This document shows positions 8,936-18,473 of a stretch of 64,000 bases of DNA, in pieces. The stretch spans positions 248,001 to 312,000 of the forward strand of contig NZ_BMQT01000006.1 of NCBI RefSeq assembly GCF_014648255.1. Reading direction: 5' to 3'. Both the position numbers and the translations under genes were made by a program. A model generated the notes under the pieces. It did not search any database, was not told the origin of the DNA, and saw nothing but the letters and a program-made list of their open reading frames with translations. Source of the stretch: Nocardioides albus. GTDB lineage: Bacteria; Actinomycetota; Actinomycetes; Propionibacteriales; Nocardioidaceae. Numbering within the stretch: the first letter of the stretch is position 1; every line of letters begins with the position of its first letter.

Positions 8936-9445
8936 CTAGTCGTCGGTCTCCAGGATGTTGGCCGTCCACAGCCCGAGGACGAGCGGAAGGAGTACGCCCC
9001 AGTGCGGCTGTAGGTCGGCGAACCCCTCCGGCGAATCACCGATCACGATCAACCAGCACGACAGTGTCACGACCGCCCCGACACCCGCCGCGATCCCGGC
9101 GGCGACGCGGGCCGCGCCACCCCGTTGCACGGCCAGGACGATGGCGAGCACCGGCGCCGAGACCACGAACAGGAGCGCCACATAGAGCGCGATCGCGAGC
9201 CAGGCGTACGACGCGGGCAGACCGTCGGAGGCGTCCTGTGCGTCTGCGATCCACTGGATGGCTGCCCAGATGTTGAGCTGGCGGTCGAGGTCCGCATCGT
9301 CGTCCGCCAGCCGGACCACGGGAGCCGCGAGGGTGGCGACCACCAGCGCGAGCACACCGAGCAACTGCGTACGGCGCAACCGCGAAGCGGTCTCCTCGTT
9401 CCCGCGAAGCGCCGAGCGAATCAGACCGTCCGAGTTGTTCGTCAC
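8936..9445 (-). CDS. hypothetical membrane protein
   Basis: A 169-aa protein with about four hydrophobic segments (roughly 28-48, 78-105, 112-135 and 145-163), joined by short polar loops, and an acidic N-terminal exit loop (RLADDDADLD). No family is recognised. It starts with GTG at 9445 and follows the EEP phosphatase gene by nine bases in the same orientation, so it may be the last gene of a proB-EEP-membrane protein run. Codon use matches the neighbours, which supports a real gene. Confidence 0.6.
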   Translation of the reverse strand: MTNNSDGLIRSALRGNEETASRLRRTQLLGVLALVVATLAAPVVRLADDDADLDRQLNIWAAIQWIADAQDASDGLPASYAWLAIALYVALLFVVSAPVLAIVLAVQRGGAARVAAGIAAGVGAVVTLSCWLIVIGDSPEGFADLQPHWGVLLPLVLGLWTANILETDD

Positions 9446-9454
9446 GGCCGCAGG

Positions 9455-10429
9455 CTACCCCTCCGGGGAGCCGAGGTAGGCGACCAACGCCAGGTGGTCC
9501 GACCCGGGCACCTCGACCGTCTCGGTCGCCAACGCGACCAGGGCGTCGCCGATCAGCACATGGTCGATCGCGGTCGCCGGGGGGAGCGGTATGCCGGCGA
9601 AGCCCTCAGTCGGCCAGGTGGGCTGCCAACCGGCGTTGCTCGCCCGGGCCGCGTCCTGCAGGTCCGCATCGTCGAGCAGCCGCCGGATCGTGTGGTGGTC
9701 GAGGGACGCGTTGAGATCACCCAGGATGAGGTCCGGCTTCTCCGCAGCCGCCTCCTCGATGATCGTCTCCTGCTCGGCGGGCCACTCCGCGAGCGTGGGC
9801 GGGGCGGGATGGGCGACGATGACCCGCCACTCCCCCACATCGGCCGCCCACGACCCCATCGACGTCTCGATCCGGCGTGCCTTGGTGATCGGGCGGTCGG
9901 CGAAGAGCATCGTGCCCGTGGTGCCGTCCGCCGCCTCACCCATCCGGTAGGGCAGCTGATCCCCCAGCGCGACCGACAGCTTCCCGAACGCCTCCCCGGT
10001 GATCTCCTGAAGCGCCAGCACGTCGACCTTGTCGGCGCGCACGGCATCCACCACCGCGTCGATGTCGCCCTGGCCCTCGAAGAGGTTGGTGGTCATCACG
10101 GTCAAGGGTTCACCGGCGCTGGTCGCCCGGGATCCGGCATGGAACGGCGCCTGCCAGGCGACGTGCACCGCGAGCAGCAGGGCTACGACCCCGGCGACGA
10201 CGGCGAGCCTGATCCGACCACGCCCGGCCGCCATCCAGACCAGGACGAGGATCGCGACCAGGCACAAGGCGTACAGGACGAGGCCGAAGGGCGCGAACGC
10301 GGCCAGCCGGACCGCCCGCAGATCCGTGCTCGCCAGCGCCCGCGAGAGCGTGATCGCCAGCGCGGGGATCCCACAGAGGACCAGCACGCCCCAAGCCAAC
10401 GCGAGCGGCACCCATCGCGCCCGGTTCAC
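9455..10429 (-). CDS. membrane-anchored endonuclease/exonuclease/phosphatase (EEP) family protein
   Basis: A 324-aa protein with three N-terminal membrane segments (about 7-30, 45-68, 75-92), then an extracytoplasmic EEP domain. Visible family motifs are MTTNLFEG, LQEITG (metal-binding Glu), LILGDLNA, AIDHVLIG and a terminal SDHLALVA (catalytic His). The fold hydrolyses phosphodiester bonds in nucleic acids, phospholipids or inositol phosphates; the actual substrate is unknown. The GTG start overlaps the proB stop by four bases, implying translational coupling. A second EEP protein is encoded at 28293. Confidence 0.82.
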   Translation of the reverse strand: MNRARWVPLALAWGVLVLCGIPALAITLSRALASTDLRAVRLAAFAPFGLVLYALCLVAILVLVWMAAGRGRIRLAVVAGVVALLLAVHVAWQAPFHAGSRATSAGEPLTVMTTNLFEGQGDIDAVVDAVRADKVDVLALQEITGEAFGKLSVALGDQLPYRMGEAADGTTGTMLFADRPITKARRIETSMGSWAADVGEWRVIVAHPAPPTLAEWPAEQETIIEEAAAEKPDLILGDLNASLDHHTIRRLLDDADLQDAARASNAGWQPTWPTEGFAGIPLPPATAIDHVLIGDALVALATETVEVPGSDHLALVAYLGSPEG

Positions 10430-11544
10430 GATGACAGAACCACCAGGTCGTCGCGGTGGATGACCTCCCGAGCGTACGCAGCCCCCAGGTTGGCCTCGAG
10501 ATAGCCGGAGGAGCGCCCGGCCAGCCGCGGGATCTCGTCGGCGTCGTAGTTCACCAGACCGCGGGCGACGGCCGCTCCCGAGGGATCGACGACATCGACC
10601 GGGTCACCGGCGTGGAACGCACCCGAGGAACCGGTGACCCCCGCGGCGAGCAGCGAGGCCCCGCGGCGACTGATCGCGGCGACCGCACCGGCGTCGACGG
10701 TGATCGAGCCGACCGGCTCGGTGGCGTGCTGCAGCCACAGCAGCCGAGCCGGGCGCCGCTTGCCGACGGCATGGAACAGGGTGCCGACCGCCTCTCCCGC
10801 GAGCGCGTCCCCTGCCTGCGCGGCAGAGGTCAGCACGACCGGGACGCCGTCGTCCACAGCGATCCGGGCCGCTTCCAGCTTGGTCACCATGCCACCGGTG
10901 CCGACACCGGCGGCACCGGCCTTGCCGATGGTCACCCCGGCGAGGTCGGCCAGCGAGGCGACCTCATCGATCCGGTTCGAGCCGGGCTGGGACGGCGGGG
11001 CGTCATAGAGCGCGTCGACGTCGCTGAGCAGCACCAGCAGGTCGGCCTTGACCAGATGGGCCACCAGCGCCGCGAGCCGGTCGTTGTCGCCGAATCGGAT
11101 CTCGGAGGTGGCCACCGTGTCGTTCTCGTTGACGATCGGCAGCACACCCAGGTCGAGCAGCTTCGACAGCGTCGCGTCGGCGTTGCGGTAGTGCGCCCGC
11201 CGGTTCAGGTCGTCGACCGTGAGCAGCACCTGGCCGGCGATGATGCCGTGGCGGGCGAGCTCGTCGGTGTAGCGGTGCACCAGCAGTCCCTGGCCCACGC
11301 TCGCCGCTGCCTGCTGCTTGGCCAGCGCCCGCGGACGCTTGGCCAGCCCCAGTGGCGAGAGTCCGGCCGCGATCGCGCCCGAGGAGACCAGCACGACCTC
11401 CGTGCCGGTCGCCCGAGTCTTGGCGAGCACGTCGACCAAGGCACTCAACCGGTCTGGGTCGATACCGCCCGCGGCCGTGGTCAGGGAGGACGACCCGACC
11501 TTGACCACCACCCGGCGTGCCCCGGTCACGACCTCGCGCTGCAC
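10426..11544 (-). CDS. proB: glutamate 5-kinase
   Basis: ProB phosphorylates glutamate as the first step of proline synthesis. The 372-aa protein has the amino-acid-kinase domain (VVKVGSSSL near 13-21, VLVSSGAI near 50, NENDTV near 139-144) and a C-terminal PUA domain (about 280-355). The GTG at 11544 lies just after GAGGGGG. It follows obgE with a 98-bp gap, the usual actinobacterial order, and overlaps the EEP gene. proA is not in the window. Confidence 0.94.
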   Translation of the reverse strand: MQREVVTGARRVVVKVGSSSLTTAAGGIDPDRLSALVDVLAKTRATGTEVVLVSSGAIAAGLSPLGLAKRPRALAKQQAAASVGQGLLVHRYTDELARHGIIAGQVLLTVDDLNRRAHYRNADATLSKLLDLGVLPIVNENDTVATSEIRFGDNDRLAALVAHLVKADLLVLLSDVDALYDAPPSQPGSNRIDEVASLADLAGVTIGKAGAAGVGTGGMVTKLEAARIAVDDGVPVVLTSAAQAGDALAGEAVGTLFHAVGKRRPARLLWLQHATEPVGSITVDAGAVAAISRRGASLLAAGVTGSSGAFHAGDPVDVVDPSGAAVARGLVNYDADEIPRLAGRSSGYLEANLGAAYAREVIHRDDLVVLSS

Positions 11545-11642
11545 CGATCCCCCTCGTACGTCAGCCTGTGCTCCTGCTGCGCCGGATCCTACCGGCGCCG
11601 ACGCCGATCGCCCCGCCGGTTTCCGCCGGTCGGGCGGAGCTG

Positions 11643-13205
11643 CTACTCCCCCGTGCGCTGACCCGAGTCAGCCGACGGGTCGTTCTCGGCCCAGTCGCTG
11701 TCCGGGTCGTCCTCGCCACCGATCTCGTACGACACCGGGCCGGCGCCGTCACGCAGCCGGCGAGCGACGTCGGCGCGGGCTTCGTACTCTTCCTTGGTCT
11801 CCATCCCGGCGTCGATCTCGCGACGGCGGGAGGCAGCGGGACGCTCCTCGTAGAAGCGCTGGTCCTCGCCGCGGCGGCCGAGCATCTCGGCACCGGTGTC
11901 GATCGAGGGGCGGAAGTCGAAGACGACTGCGTTCGCCGGGTCGCCGATGATGACGGTGTCGCCCTCCTGGGCGCCGAGCTCGACCAGGCGCGTCTCGACG
12001 CCGAGCCGGTTGAGGCGGTCGGCGAGATAGCCGACGGCCTCCTCGTTCTCGAAGTCGGTCTGCCGCACCCAGCGCTCGGGCTGCGGGCCGCGGACGAGGT
12101 ATTCGCCGTTCTTCGACACCTTGACCGTGAAGCCGTTCTTGCCTTCCACGCCCTCCGGACGCAGCACGATCCGGGTCGGCGGCGTCACCGGGACTTCCTT
12201 GCGAGAGGCGGCGACGATCTCGGCCATCGCGTAGATCAGCTGCTGGGTGCCCTCACCGGAGGCGGCGGAGATCTCGAAGACCTTCATCCCCCGCTTCTCG
12301 AACTCGCCGATGGTCATCTCGGCGATCTCGCGACCGTCCGGGACGTCGACCTTGTTCAGTGCGACCAGCCGCGGCCGGTCCTCGAGGCCGCCGTGGCGGG
12401 AGAGCTCGTTCTCGATGACGTCGAGGTCGTCGATCGGGTTGCGTCCCGGCTCGATGCTCGCCGTGTCGATGACGTGGACGAGCGCGGCACACCGCTCGAT
12501 GTGGCGCAGGAACTCGTGGCCGAGACCGCGGCCGTCGGCCGCACCCTCGATCAGGCCCGGCACGTCCGCGACGGTGAAGGTGATGTCGCCACCCTTCACG
12601 ACGCCGAGGTTCGGCACCAGGGTGGTGAACGGGTAGTCGGCGATCTTGGGCCGAGCCCGCGAGATGGCCGCGATCAGCGAAGACTTGCCCGCGCTCGGGA
12701 AGCCGACCAGCCCGATGTCGGCGACGACCTTGAGCTCCAGGCCGATCTCACGCGCCTCGCCCGGCTCACCGAGGAGCGCGAAGCCGGGGGCTTTGCGCTT
12801 GGAGGAGGCCAGCGCCGCGTTGCCGAGTCCGCCCCGGCCGCCTTCGGCGATGACCAGCTCGGAGCCCGCCCCGACCAGGTCGGCGAGGACGTTGCCGTTC
12901 ATGTCGGTCACCACGGTGCCGTCGGGGACGGAGAGCACCATGTCCTCGCCGTGGGCGCCGTTCTTGTGGTCACCGGCGCCCTGGCCGCCGTTAGGGGCCT
13001 TGCGCTTGGGGCTGTGGTGGTAGTCGATCAGCGTGGTCACGTCGGGGTCGACGCGCAGGATGATCGACCCGCCCGGACCTCCGTTGCCGCCGTCGGGACC
13101 GCCCAGCGGCTTGAACTTCTCGCGGTGCACCGACGCCACCCCGTGTCCGCCGCGACCGGCCTCGACGTGGAGGGTGACACGGTCGACAAAGGTGGGTACA
13201 GCCAT
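11643..13205 (-). CDS. obgE: Obg-family GTPase
   Basis: A ribosome-associated GTPase (also CgtA) acting in 50S maturation and growth control. The 520 aa comprise the glycine-rich Obg fold (1-160; [18 protein letters not shown]), the G domain with GFPSAGKSS (G1, 169-177) and DVPG (G3, about 214-217) plus LNKVD (G4), an OCT domain (about 350-430), and an acidic, charged tail. The tail makes it somewhat longer than many homologues. In most actinobacteria it directly follows rpmA; here an opposite-strand oxidoreductase gene intervenes, so it must have its own promoter. Confidence 0.95.
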   Translation of the reverse strand: MAVPTFVDRVTLHVEAGRGGHGVASVHREKFKPLGGPDGGNGGPGGSIILRVDPDVTTLIDYHHSPKRKAPNGGQGAGDHKNGAHGEDMVLSVPDGTVVTDMNGNVLADLVGAGSELVIAEGGRGGLGNAALASSKRKAPGFALLGEPGEAREIGLELKVVADIGLVGFPSAGKSSLIAAISRARPKIADYPFTTLVPNLGVVKGGDITFTVADVPGLIEGAADGRGLGHEFLRHIERCAALVHVIDTASIEPGRNPIDDLDVIENELSRHGGLEDRPRLVALNKVDVPDGREIAEMTIGEFEKRGMKVFEISAASGEGTQQLIYAMAEIVAASRKEVPVTPPTRIVLRPEGVEGKNGFTVKVSKNGEYLVRGPQPERWVRQTDFENEEAVGYLADRLNRLGVETRLVELGAQEGDTVIIGDPANAVVFDFRPSIDTGAEMLGRRGEDQRFYEERPAASRRREIDAGMETKEEYEARADVARRLRDGAGPVSYEIGGEDDPDSDWAENDPSADSGQRTGE

Positions 13206-13270
13206 GGCTCCAGCCTACCGACGGCACGCTCTGGAGTTGCTATCCGCGATCGGCCGACCCGCGGGCCTGC

Positions 13271-13338
13271 CGAGTCGGCGCATCTTGACGCCTTGGGGCG
13301 AAGCGAAGCGAGCGAGGCGTCAAGATGCGCCGCCTCGG
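13271..13338. repeat. 23-bp inverted repeat between obgE and the LLM gene
   Basis: Arms at 13271-13293 and 13315-13337 match at 22 of 23 positions around the core GGCGCATCTTGACGCCT. The loop is GAAGCGAAGCG-like. The flanking genes diverge, so it is not a simple terminator. It overlaps the false ATG at 13325. Confidence 0.9.
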
Positions 13339-13354
13339 CACTAAGTTGAGTCCC

Positions 13355-14209
13355 ATGCGAGTAGGAACAGTGATGTGGCCGATCGAGGACTGGCCCGCGA
13401 TGGGCGAGCGATGGGCACAGGCCGAGCAGCTCGGCTTCGAGACGGCGTGGGTCTATGACCATCTGGCCTGGCGTGGGCACAGCCCGTGGGAGGAGGCGTT
13501 CACGTCGATGGCCGCGGCCGCGGCCCTCACCTCGACGATCCGGCTCGGGACGCTGGTGACCACCCCCAACTTCCGTACGCCGATCCCGACCGCCGCGGCG
13601 ATCCGCAGCCTCGACCGCATCTCCGGTGGGCGCATCACGATCGGCATCGGTGCCGGCGGTGACGACCACACCTCCGACGGCGACGTGCTCGGGCGGGAGT
13701 TCACGCCCCGCGAGCGCGCCGACCGGTTCGCGGAGTGGACCCGCACGGTCGACCGGTTGCTGCGGGAGTCACCGGTCACGATCGACGGCGAGCACTGGCA
13801 GACCCGCGAGGTCACCGTCTCCCCGGGCCAGGTCCAGCAGCCTCGTACGCCGCTGTGGCTGGCCGGCAACGGCCCCCGCGGCATCCGGCTCACCGCCGAG
13901 GTCGGAGACGGCTGGATCGCCAACCCGCGTGGCGAGGACCCGAGGGCGTACGTCGCCCAACGGCTCGAGATGCTCCGGGAGGCCTGTGAGCAGGCCGGTC
14001 GGGACTATGCCGCGATGCCGAAGCTGTTCATGTCCGGTTTCACCGACGAGCCGTGGACCGAGTCGGCCGACGCGTTCGAGGACCTCGCCGGTTCCTACGC
14101 CGAGATCGGGATCACCGACATCGCGATCCACTGGCCCCGGGCCGGAACCCAGTGGGAGGTCTCGCGGCAGGTCTTCGAGGCGATCGCCCAGCGCGCGGCG
14201 TACCTGTGA
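13355..14209 (+). CDS. LLM-class flavin/F420-dependent oxidoreductase
   Basis: A 284-aa luciferase-like (TIM-barrel) oxidoreductase. It begins MRVGTVMWPIEDW and contains WVYDHLAW, SGGRITIGIGAGG and the PLWLAGNGPRG strand of the family; members use F420 or FMN. Substrate is unknown. An upstream ATG at 13325 lies inside a hairpin, so the ATG at 13355 is preferred. The gene sits on the opposite strand between rpmA and obgE, usually consecutive genes, and is bracketed by an inverted repeat and REP-like DNA, suggesting insertion. Confidence 0.85.
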   Translation: MRVGTVMWPIEDWPAMGERWAQAEQLGFETAWVYDHLAWRGHSPWEEAFTSMAAAAALTSTIRLGTLVTTPNFRTPIPTAAAIRSLDRISGGRITIGIGAGGDDHTSDGDVLGREFTPRERADRFAEWTRTVDRLLRESPVTIDGEHWQTREVTVSPGQVQQPRTPLWLAGNGPRGIRLTAEVGDGWIANPRGEDPRAYVAQRLEMLREACEQAGRDYAAMPKLFMSGFTDEPWTESADAFEDLAGSYAEIGITDIAIHWPRAGTQWEVSRQVFEAIAQRAAYL

Positions 14210-14220
14210 CCCTGAAATAG

Positions 14221-14257
14221 CCGAAAGGCCCTCTCCCTGAGGAGAGGGCCCTTTCGG
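14221..14257 (+). terminator. intrinsic terminator-like hairpin after the LLM gene
   Basis: CCGAAAGGCCCTCTCC and GGAGAGGGCCCTTTCGG form a 16-bp stem with one bulged G and a four-base loop, 11 bases after the stop codon. Confidence 0.8.
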
Positions 14258-14266
14258 AAACTGTGT

Positions 14267-14322
14267 GGGTCTCGACCCGCAGTCGCGGCTTCGCAAGCTC
14301 AGCCGCGCGCTCGCTCGACCCC
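14267..14322. repeat. REP-like element after the LLM gene
   Basis: It starts GGGTCTCGACCC and ends GCTCGACCCC, resembling the GGTCTCGACACG to GCTCGACC units at 8344-8386 and 8720-8761 in ends but not in centre. It separates the LLM terminator from the rpmA terminator. Confidence 0.5.
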
Positions 14323-14329
14323 ATCGCGT

Positions 14330-14353
14330 TTGGCCGGCGCAAGCGCCGGCCAA
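14330..14353 (-). terminator. terminator-like hairpin after rpmA
   Basis: TTGGCCGGCGC and GCGCCGGCCAA are perfect 11-bp arms with two bases between them, ten bases beyond the rpmA stop codon. Confidence 0.75.
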
Positions 14354-14362
14354 GGCTCAGGC

Positions 14363-14620
14363 TCAGGCGTCAGCCGGAACGATGTTGATCACGCGGCGGC
14401 CGCGGCGCTTGCCGAACTCGACCGCACCCGGCTGCAGGGCGAACAGGGTGTCGTCGCCGCCACGACCGACGTTGGTGCCGGGGTGGAAGTGGGTGCCACG
14501 CTGGCGGACGATGATCTCGCCGGCGCCGACGACCTGGCCGCCGAAGCGCTTCACGCCGAGGCGCTGGGCGTTGGAGTCGCGACCGTTCTTGGTGCTTGCC
14601 GCACCCTTCTTGTGTGCCAT
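14363..14620 (-). CDS. rpmA: 50S ribosomal protein L27
   Basis: An 85-aa L27 beginning [16 protein letters not shown] and containing [10 protein letters not shown] and [13 protein letters not shown], nearly invariant in the family. L27 reaches the peptidyl-transferase centre with its N-terminus. No cleavable N-terminal extension, as in Firmicutes, is present. It lies 35 bases after rplU in the standard order and ends at a hairpin. Confidence 0.97.
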   Translation of the reverse strand: MAHKKGAASTKNGRDSNAQRLGVKRFGGQVVGAGEIIVRQRGTHFHPGTNVGRGGDDTLFALQPGAVEFGKRRGRRVINIVPADA

Positions 14621-14655
14621 CTTCTCAGTCCTTAAGTGTCTCTAGAACGCCGGAA

Positions 14656-14958
14656 TCAGGCGTTGATCGCGGTGACCTTGACCTGGGTGTACTTCTGACG
14701 GTGACCCTGGCGCTTCTTGTAGCCGGTCTTGTTCTTGTACTTCTGGATGATGATCTTCGGGCCCTTGGAGGCACCGACGATCTCAGCAGCGACCGAAGCC
14801 TTGTCGAGGCCGGTCGTGGTGACGTTCTCACCGTCGACGAGCATGACCACGGGCAGCGAGATCGCAGCACCGGCCTCGCCGTCGAGGCGGTCGATCTCGA
14901 TGACGTCGCCGACAACGACCTTCTGCTGCTTGCTGCCAGCCTTCACGATCGCGTACAC
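14656..14958 (-). CDS. rplU: 50S ribosomal protein L21
   Basis: A 100-aa L21 with YAIVKAGSKQQKVVVGD and the C-terminal GHRQKYTQVKVTAI, binding 23S rRNA. I place the start at the GTG at 14958: AAGGAG lies six bases upstream, and family members start directly at (M)YAIV. The ATG at 14973 has only a poor site and would add MKETA. The frame is open back to 15066 but the extra N-terminus is not L21-like. It is the first gene of the rplU-rpmA pair. Confidence 0.93.
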   Translation of the reverse strand: MYAIVKAGSKQQKVVVGDVIEIDRLDGEAGAAISLPVVMLVDGENVTTTGLDKASVAAEIVGASKGPKIIIQKYKNKTGYKKRQGHRQKYTQVKVTAINA

Positions 14959-15245
14959 CGCGGTCTCCTTCATTGCTCCGAACTCAAAGTCTTGTGTCGC
15001 CCCGCGGCAAAGCAGACCGGACCCCGAAGCGATAGGTGCCAGCAGATGCCTGCAGGAACGGCGCACTGCGCACGCCGAGATTCAATCTTACGTACGCGGC
15101 CAGGTAGCCGCAAAACGCCGCGACACCGTCCGCCCGGACGACGTCGGGGACATTGTGCACCCGAAGGCCCAGATTCGACCAACCGGGCGCCCGGTTCGGT
15201 GTCGCGCGCTGTGAACCGGGCACAATTCCGGGCATGATGGCGCCC

Positions 15246-16025
15246 ATGACCTCGACCGAGGAGTCGCACTCGCGCCAGCGGCAGGAGGAGATCCTCGCCC
15301 GCGCGCGCTCGACAGGGCGGGTGTCCGTCACTGATCTCGCACCCGATCTCGGGGTGAGCGTCGAGACGATCCGGCGCGATCTCAAGGTGCTCGCCGACCG
15401 CGGCGTGGTGGAACGGGTCTACGGCGGCGCGGTCGCTCTGGAGAGCGGCAGCTTCGAGACCTCGCTCGAGTTCCGCGCAGGCCGGGACATCGACGAGAAG
15501 CACCGGATCGCCCGGGCGGCCCTCCAGCACCGCCACGGCGCGGAGACGATCTACATCGACGAGGGCACGATGCCGCAGTTCCTGGCCGAGGAGCTCTTCG
15601 GTCAGGGGCCGGCGACGATCATCACCCCCTCGCTCCCGGTGGCCTCGCGGCTCTCTGCGGACCCGGAGCTCACCGTGATCGTCCTGGGTGGCCGCGTCCG
15701 CACCATCACCCGGGGCGTCGTGGACCAGTGGGCCACCCGGATGCTGGCCGACCTGGTGATCGACCTGGCCTACATCGGCGCCAACGGGATCTCCCGCGAG
15801 CAGGGGCTCACCACCCAGGACCCTTCGGTGGCCGCGGTCAAGCGCGCCGCCATCGAACGCTCCCGCCGCCGGATCTTCTTCGGCGCCCACACCAAGTTCG
15901 GGGCCTCCAGCCTGTGCCGGTTCGCGGGCGTACGCGACTTCGAGGTGCTCATCACCGGCACCGAGCTGCCGGCCACCGAGGCTCGCCGGTTCGCCGTCCT
16001 CGGGCCCCGCGTCGTCCGCGCCTGA
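15246..16025 (+). CDS. DeoR-family transcriptional regulator
   Basis: A 259-aa regulator with a winged helix (about 10-62, containing VSVETIRRDLKVLADRG) and a DeoR C-terminal sensor domain that binds a phosphorylated sugar or polyol. Family motifs IYIDEGTM and GRVRTITRGVVD are visible. In-frame ATGs also exist at 15234 and 15237; the start at 15246 gives the usual short N-terminus but none has a strong ribosome site. It precedes the polyol transport operon in the same orientation with a 121-bp gap and is its likely regulator. Confidence 0.87.
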   Translation: MTSTEESHSRQRQEEILARARSTGRVSVTDLAPDLGVSVETIRRDLKVLADRGVVERVYGGAVALESGSFETSLEFRAGRDIDEKHRIARAALQHRHGAETIYIDEGTMPQFLAEELFGQGPATIITPSLPVASRLSADPELTVIVLGGRVRTITRGVVDQWATRMLADLVIDLAYIGANGISREQGLTTQDPSVAAVKRAAIERSRRRIFFGAHTKFGASSLCRFAGVRDFEVLITGTELPATEARRFAVLGPRVVRA

Positions 16026-16146
16026 GAGACGGCCTGAGAACGGGCAACAACCGGGCGCTCCGGGCGCATCGACCGGGCTAGGGGTTCCGGCCGATTCTGG
16101 GACATCGTGGTCGGTGACGACAGTCACACTGCGAGGAGGCAGATCT

Positions 16147-17523
16147 ATGCGGGCACGGCGACGGACCCCCGCAGCGCTGACGGCACTCTCACTGGCCACC
16201 GTGTTGTTGACGGCCTGTGGGACGGGCGGGCTCGGCGCCGGCGGAACGAGCGCGGGTGAGCACAGCATCACGGTGCTGATGGTCAACAACCCCCAGATGC
16301 TCGAGCTCCAGGAGCTCACCGCGGAGCACTTCACGAAGGAGACCGGGATCGAGGTGAACTTCGTGGTCAAGGTCGAGCAGGACATGCGCGACACCGCGAG
16401 CACCGAGTTCGCCAACCAGTCCGGGATCTACGACGTGGCGACGCTGTCCAACTTCGAGATCCCCTACTACGCCGAGGCCGGCTGGATCTCGGACATGGAG
16501 AGCATCGCCGACGATCCGGAGTTCGACCAGGACGACATCCTCCCGCCGATGACGGAGGCGCTCTCGGCCAACGGCAAGGTCTATGGTCAGCCGTTCTACG
16601 GCGAGTCCTCGTTCCTGATGTACCGCAAGGATCTCTTCGAGAAGCACGGCCTCGAGATGCCGGCCAACCCGACCTGGGACCAGGTCGCGGGCTTCGCCGC
16701 CAAGATCAACGAGGCCGAGGCCGACATGCGCGGCATCTGCCTGCGTGGCCTGGCCGGCTGGGGCGACAACCTCGCCTCGATCACCACGGTGGTCAACACC
16801 ATGGGCGGCACCTGGTTCGACGAGGACTGGAATGCCCAGGTCAACAAGGGCGGCTTCAAGAAGGCGGCCAACTTCTACGTCGACCTGGTCCGCGAGCACG
16901 GCGAGGCCGGCGCCGCGACCTTCAGCTTCCCGCAGTGCCTCAACGCCATGCAGCAGGGCAAGGTCGCGATGTGGTACGACGCCACCTCGGGTGCCGGGTC
17001 GCTGGAAGCACCCGAGTCGCCGGTCAAGGGCAAGGTCGGCTACGTCGCCGCCCCGCACGACCAGACAGAGAACGCAGGCTGGCTCTACACCTGGGCGTGG
17101 GCGATCCAGAAGGCCTCGCGCCACCAGGAGGACGCCAAGGAGTTCGTCGCCTGGGCCTCCAGCAAGGAGTACGAGCAGCTGGTGATGGCCGACACCGAGA
17201 ACGACACCGGCGGTCCGACCAACGTACCGGCGGGCAAGCGGGCCTCGACCTATGAGAACCCCGAGTACCTCGAGGTCGCCGGCTCCTTCGCGACCCCGAC
17301 CGTGAACGCGATCAAGAACGCCCAGGCCGACGACCCCGGGGTCCAGAAACGGCCCTACACCGGGATCCAGTTCGTCGGTGTCCCCAGCTTCACCGACTTC
17401 GGCACCGAGTGCGCCAAGCAGCTCTCGAGCGCCATCTCGGGCTCGAAGACCACCGACGCGGCCCTCGACCGGTGCCAGTCCCTCGCCCAGGAGTACGGCG
17501 ACGTCCAGAAGGAGAAGCAGTGA
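16147..17523 (+). CDS. polyol/sugar ABC transporter substrate-binding lipoprotein
   Basis: A 458-aa extracytoplasmic binding protein. It has an Arg-rich signal peptide and lipobox LLTAC (Cys24), then an extended family-1 solute-binding domain with TVLMVNNPQM, GKVYGQPFYGESS and AMWYDATSG. It resembles sorbitol/mannitol binding proteins such as SmoE. The ATG at 16147 follows GAGGAGG; the open frame upstream is not coding. The stop shares one base with the next gene (TGATG). The downstream polyol dehydrogenase supports a polyol substrate; which polyol is unknown. Confidence 0.88.
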   Translation: MRARRRTPAALTALSLATVLLTACGTGGLGAGGTSAGEHSITVLMVNNPQMLELQELTAEHFTKETGIEVNFVVKVEQDMRDTASTEFANQSGIYDVATLSNFEIPYYAEAGWISDMESIADDPEFDQDDILPPMTEALSANGKVYGQPFYGESSFLMYRKDLFEKHGLEMPANPTWDQVAGFAAKINEAEADMRGICLRGLAGWGDNLASITTVVNTMGGTWFDEDWNAQVNKGGFKKAANFYVDLVREHGEAGAATFSFPQCLNAMQQGKVAMWYDATSGAGSLEAPESPVKGKVGYVAAPHDQTENAGWLYTWAWAIQKASRHQEDAKEFVAWASSKEYEQLVMADTENDTGGPTNVPAGKRASTYENPEYLEVAGSFATPTVNAIKNAQADDPGVQKRPYTGIQFVGVPSFTDFGTECAKQLSSAISGSKTTDAALDRCQSLAQEYGDVQKEKQ

Positions 17524-18473
17524 TGGCCTCTGTGACCGCACCACCTCCCACCGCGACGGAGCCGGCGGCGGGGCGGCCGCCTGAGGCGTACAAGAAGTGG
17601 GGTCGTGAGTCCTGGAAGCTGCGCGCACCGTTGCTGCCGGCGCTGATCTTCCTGATCGTGGTGACACAGCTGCCGTTCGTGGCGACGCTGGTGATGTCGT
17701 TCATGAGCTGGAGCGCCCAGCCCGACGCCCCGGAGCGCAGCTTCGCCGGCCTCGACAACTTCAAGACCGTGTTCACGACGCCGGCCTACCGTACGGCCGT
17801 CCTGAATACGATCGAGATGACCGTGGTCGTCGTCGGGGTCAGCGCCGTGCTCGCCCTCGGGATCGCGATGCTGCTCAACCACGCCTTCATCGGCCGCGGT
17901 CTGGTCCGCACGATGATGATCGCGCCGTTCCTGATCGTGCCGATCGCAGCCGCGGTCTTCTGGGGCAACGGCATCCTGATGACCGGGTTCGGCCTGGTCG
18001 ACGGTGTGCTCGGTCAGCTCGGGGTGCCAGGTGCTCAGGACATCGCGTTCCTCACCGACCATCCCAAGCTCGCCATCGAGATCGAGCTGATCTGGCAGTG
18101 GACGCCGTTCATGATGCTGATCCTGCTCGCCGGCCTGCAGTCGCAGGACCCTGAGGTGCTGGAGGCGGCGAGCATCGACGGCTGCAGCGGGTGGCAGACG
18201 TTCGTGCACATGACGCTCCCCCACGTACGCCGCTATCTCGAGCTCTCGATCGTGCTCGGCACGATCTTCATCGTCCAGAACTTCGACTCGGTCCTGGGCA
18301 TGACCGGCGGGCTGAACTCCACCAACGTCCCGTTCGCGGTCTACGAGACGTTCTACTCGGCCAAGGACTACGGGGTCGCTTCGGCCCTGGGCGTCGTCGT
18401 GGTCATCGGATCGCTGATCATCGCGACCTTCGCGCTGCGCGTCGTGTCGTCCCTGCTCGAGGAGGAGAACTGA
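17523..18473 (+). CDS. polyol/sugar ABC transporter permease 1
   Basis: A 316-aa inner-membrane permease of the MalF/SmoF type. It has about six membrane segments and the cytoplasmic EAA loop containing EAASIDGCSGW (about 215-225), which docks to the ATPase. The N-terminal 38 residues are Pro/Ala-rich and cytoplasmic. The start overlaps the binding-protein stop by one base, and its own stop likewise overlaps the next permease. It forms a heterodimer with that product. Confidence 0.9.
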   Translation: MASVTAPPPTATEPAAGRPPEAYKKWGRESWKLRAPLLPALIFLIVVTQLPFVATLVMSFMSWSAQPDAPERSFAGLDNFKTVFTTPAYRTAVLNTIEMTVVVVGVSAVLALGIAMLLNHAFIGRGLVRTMMIAPFLIVPIAAAVFWGNGILMTGFGLVDGVLGQLGVPGAQDIAFLTDHPKLAIEIELIWQWTPFMMLILLAGLQSQDPEVLEAASIDGCSGWQTFVHMTLPHVRRYLELSIVLGTIFIVQNFDSVLGMTGGLNSTNVPFAVYETFYSAKDYGVASALGVVVVIGSLIIATFALRVVSSLLEEEN

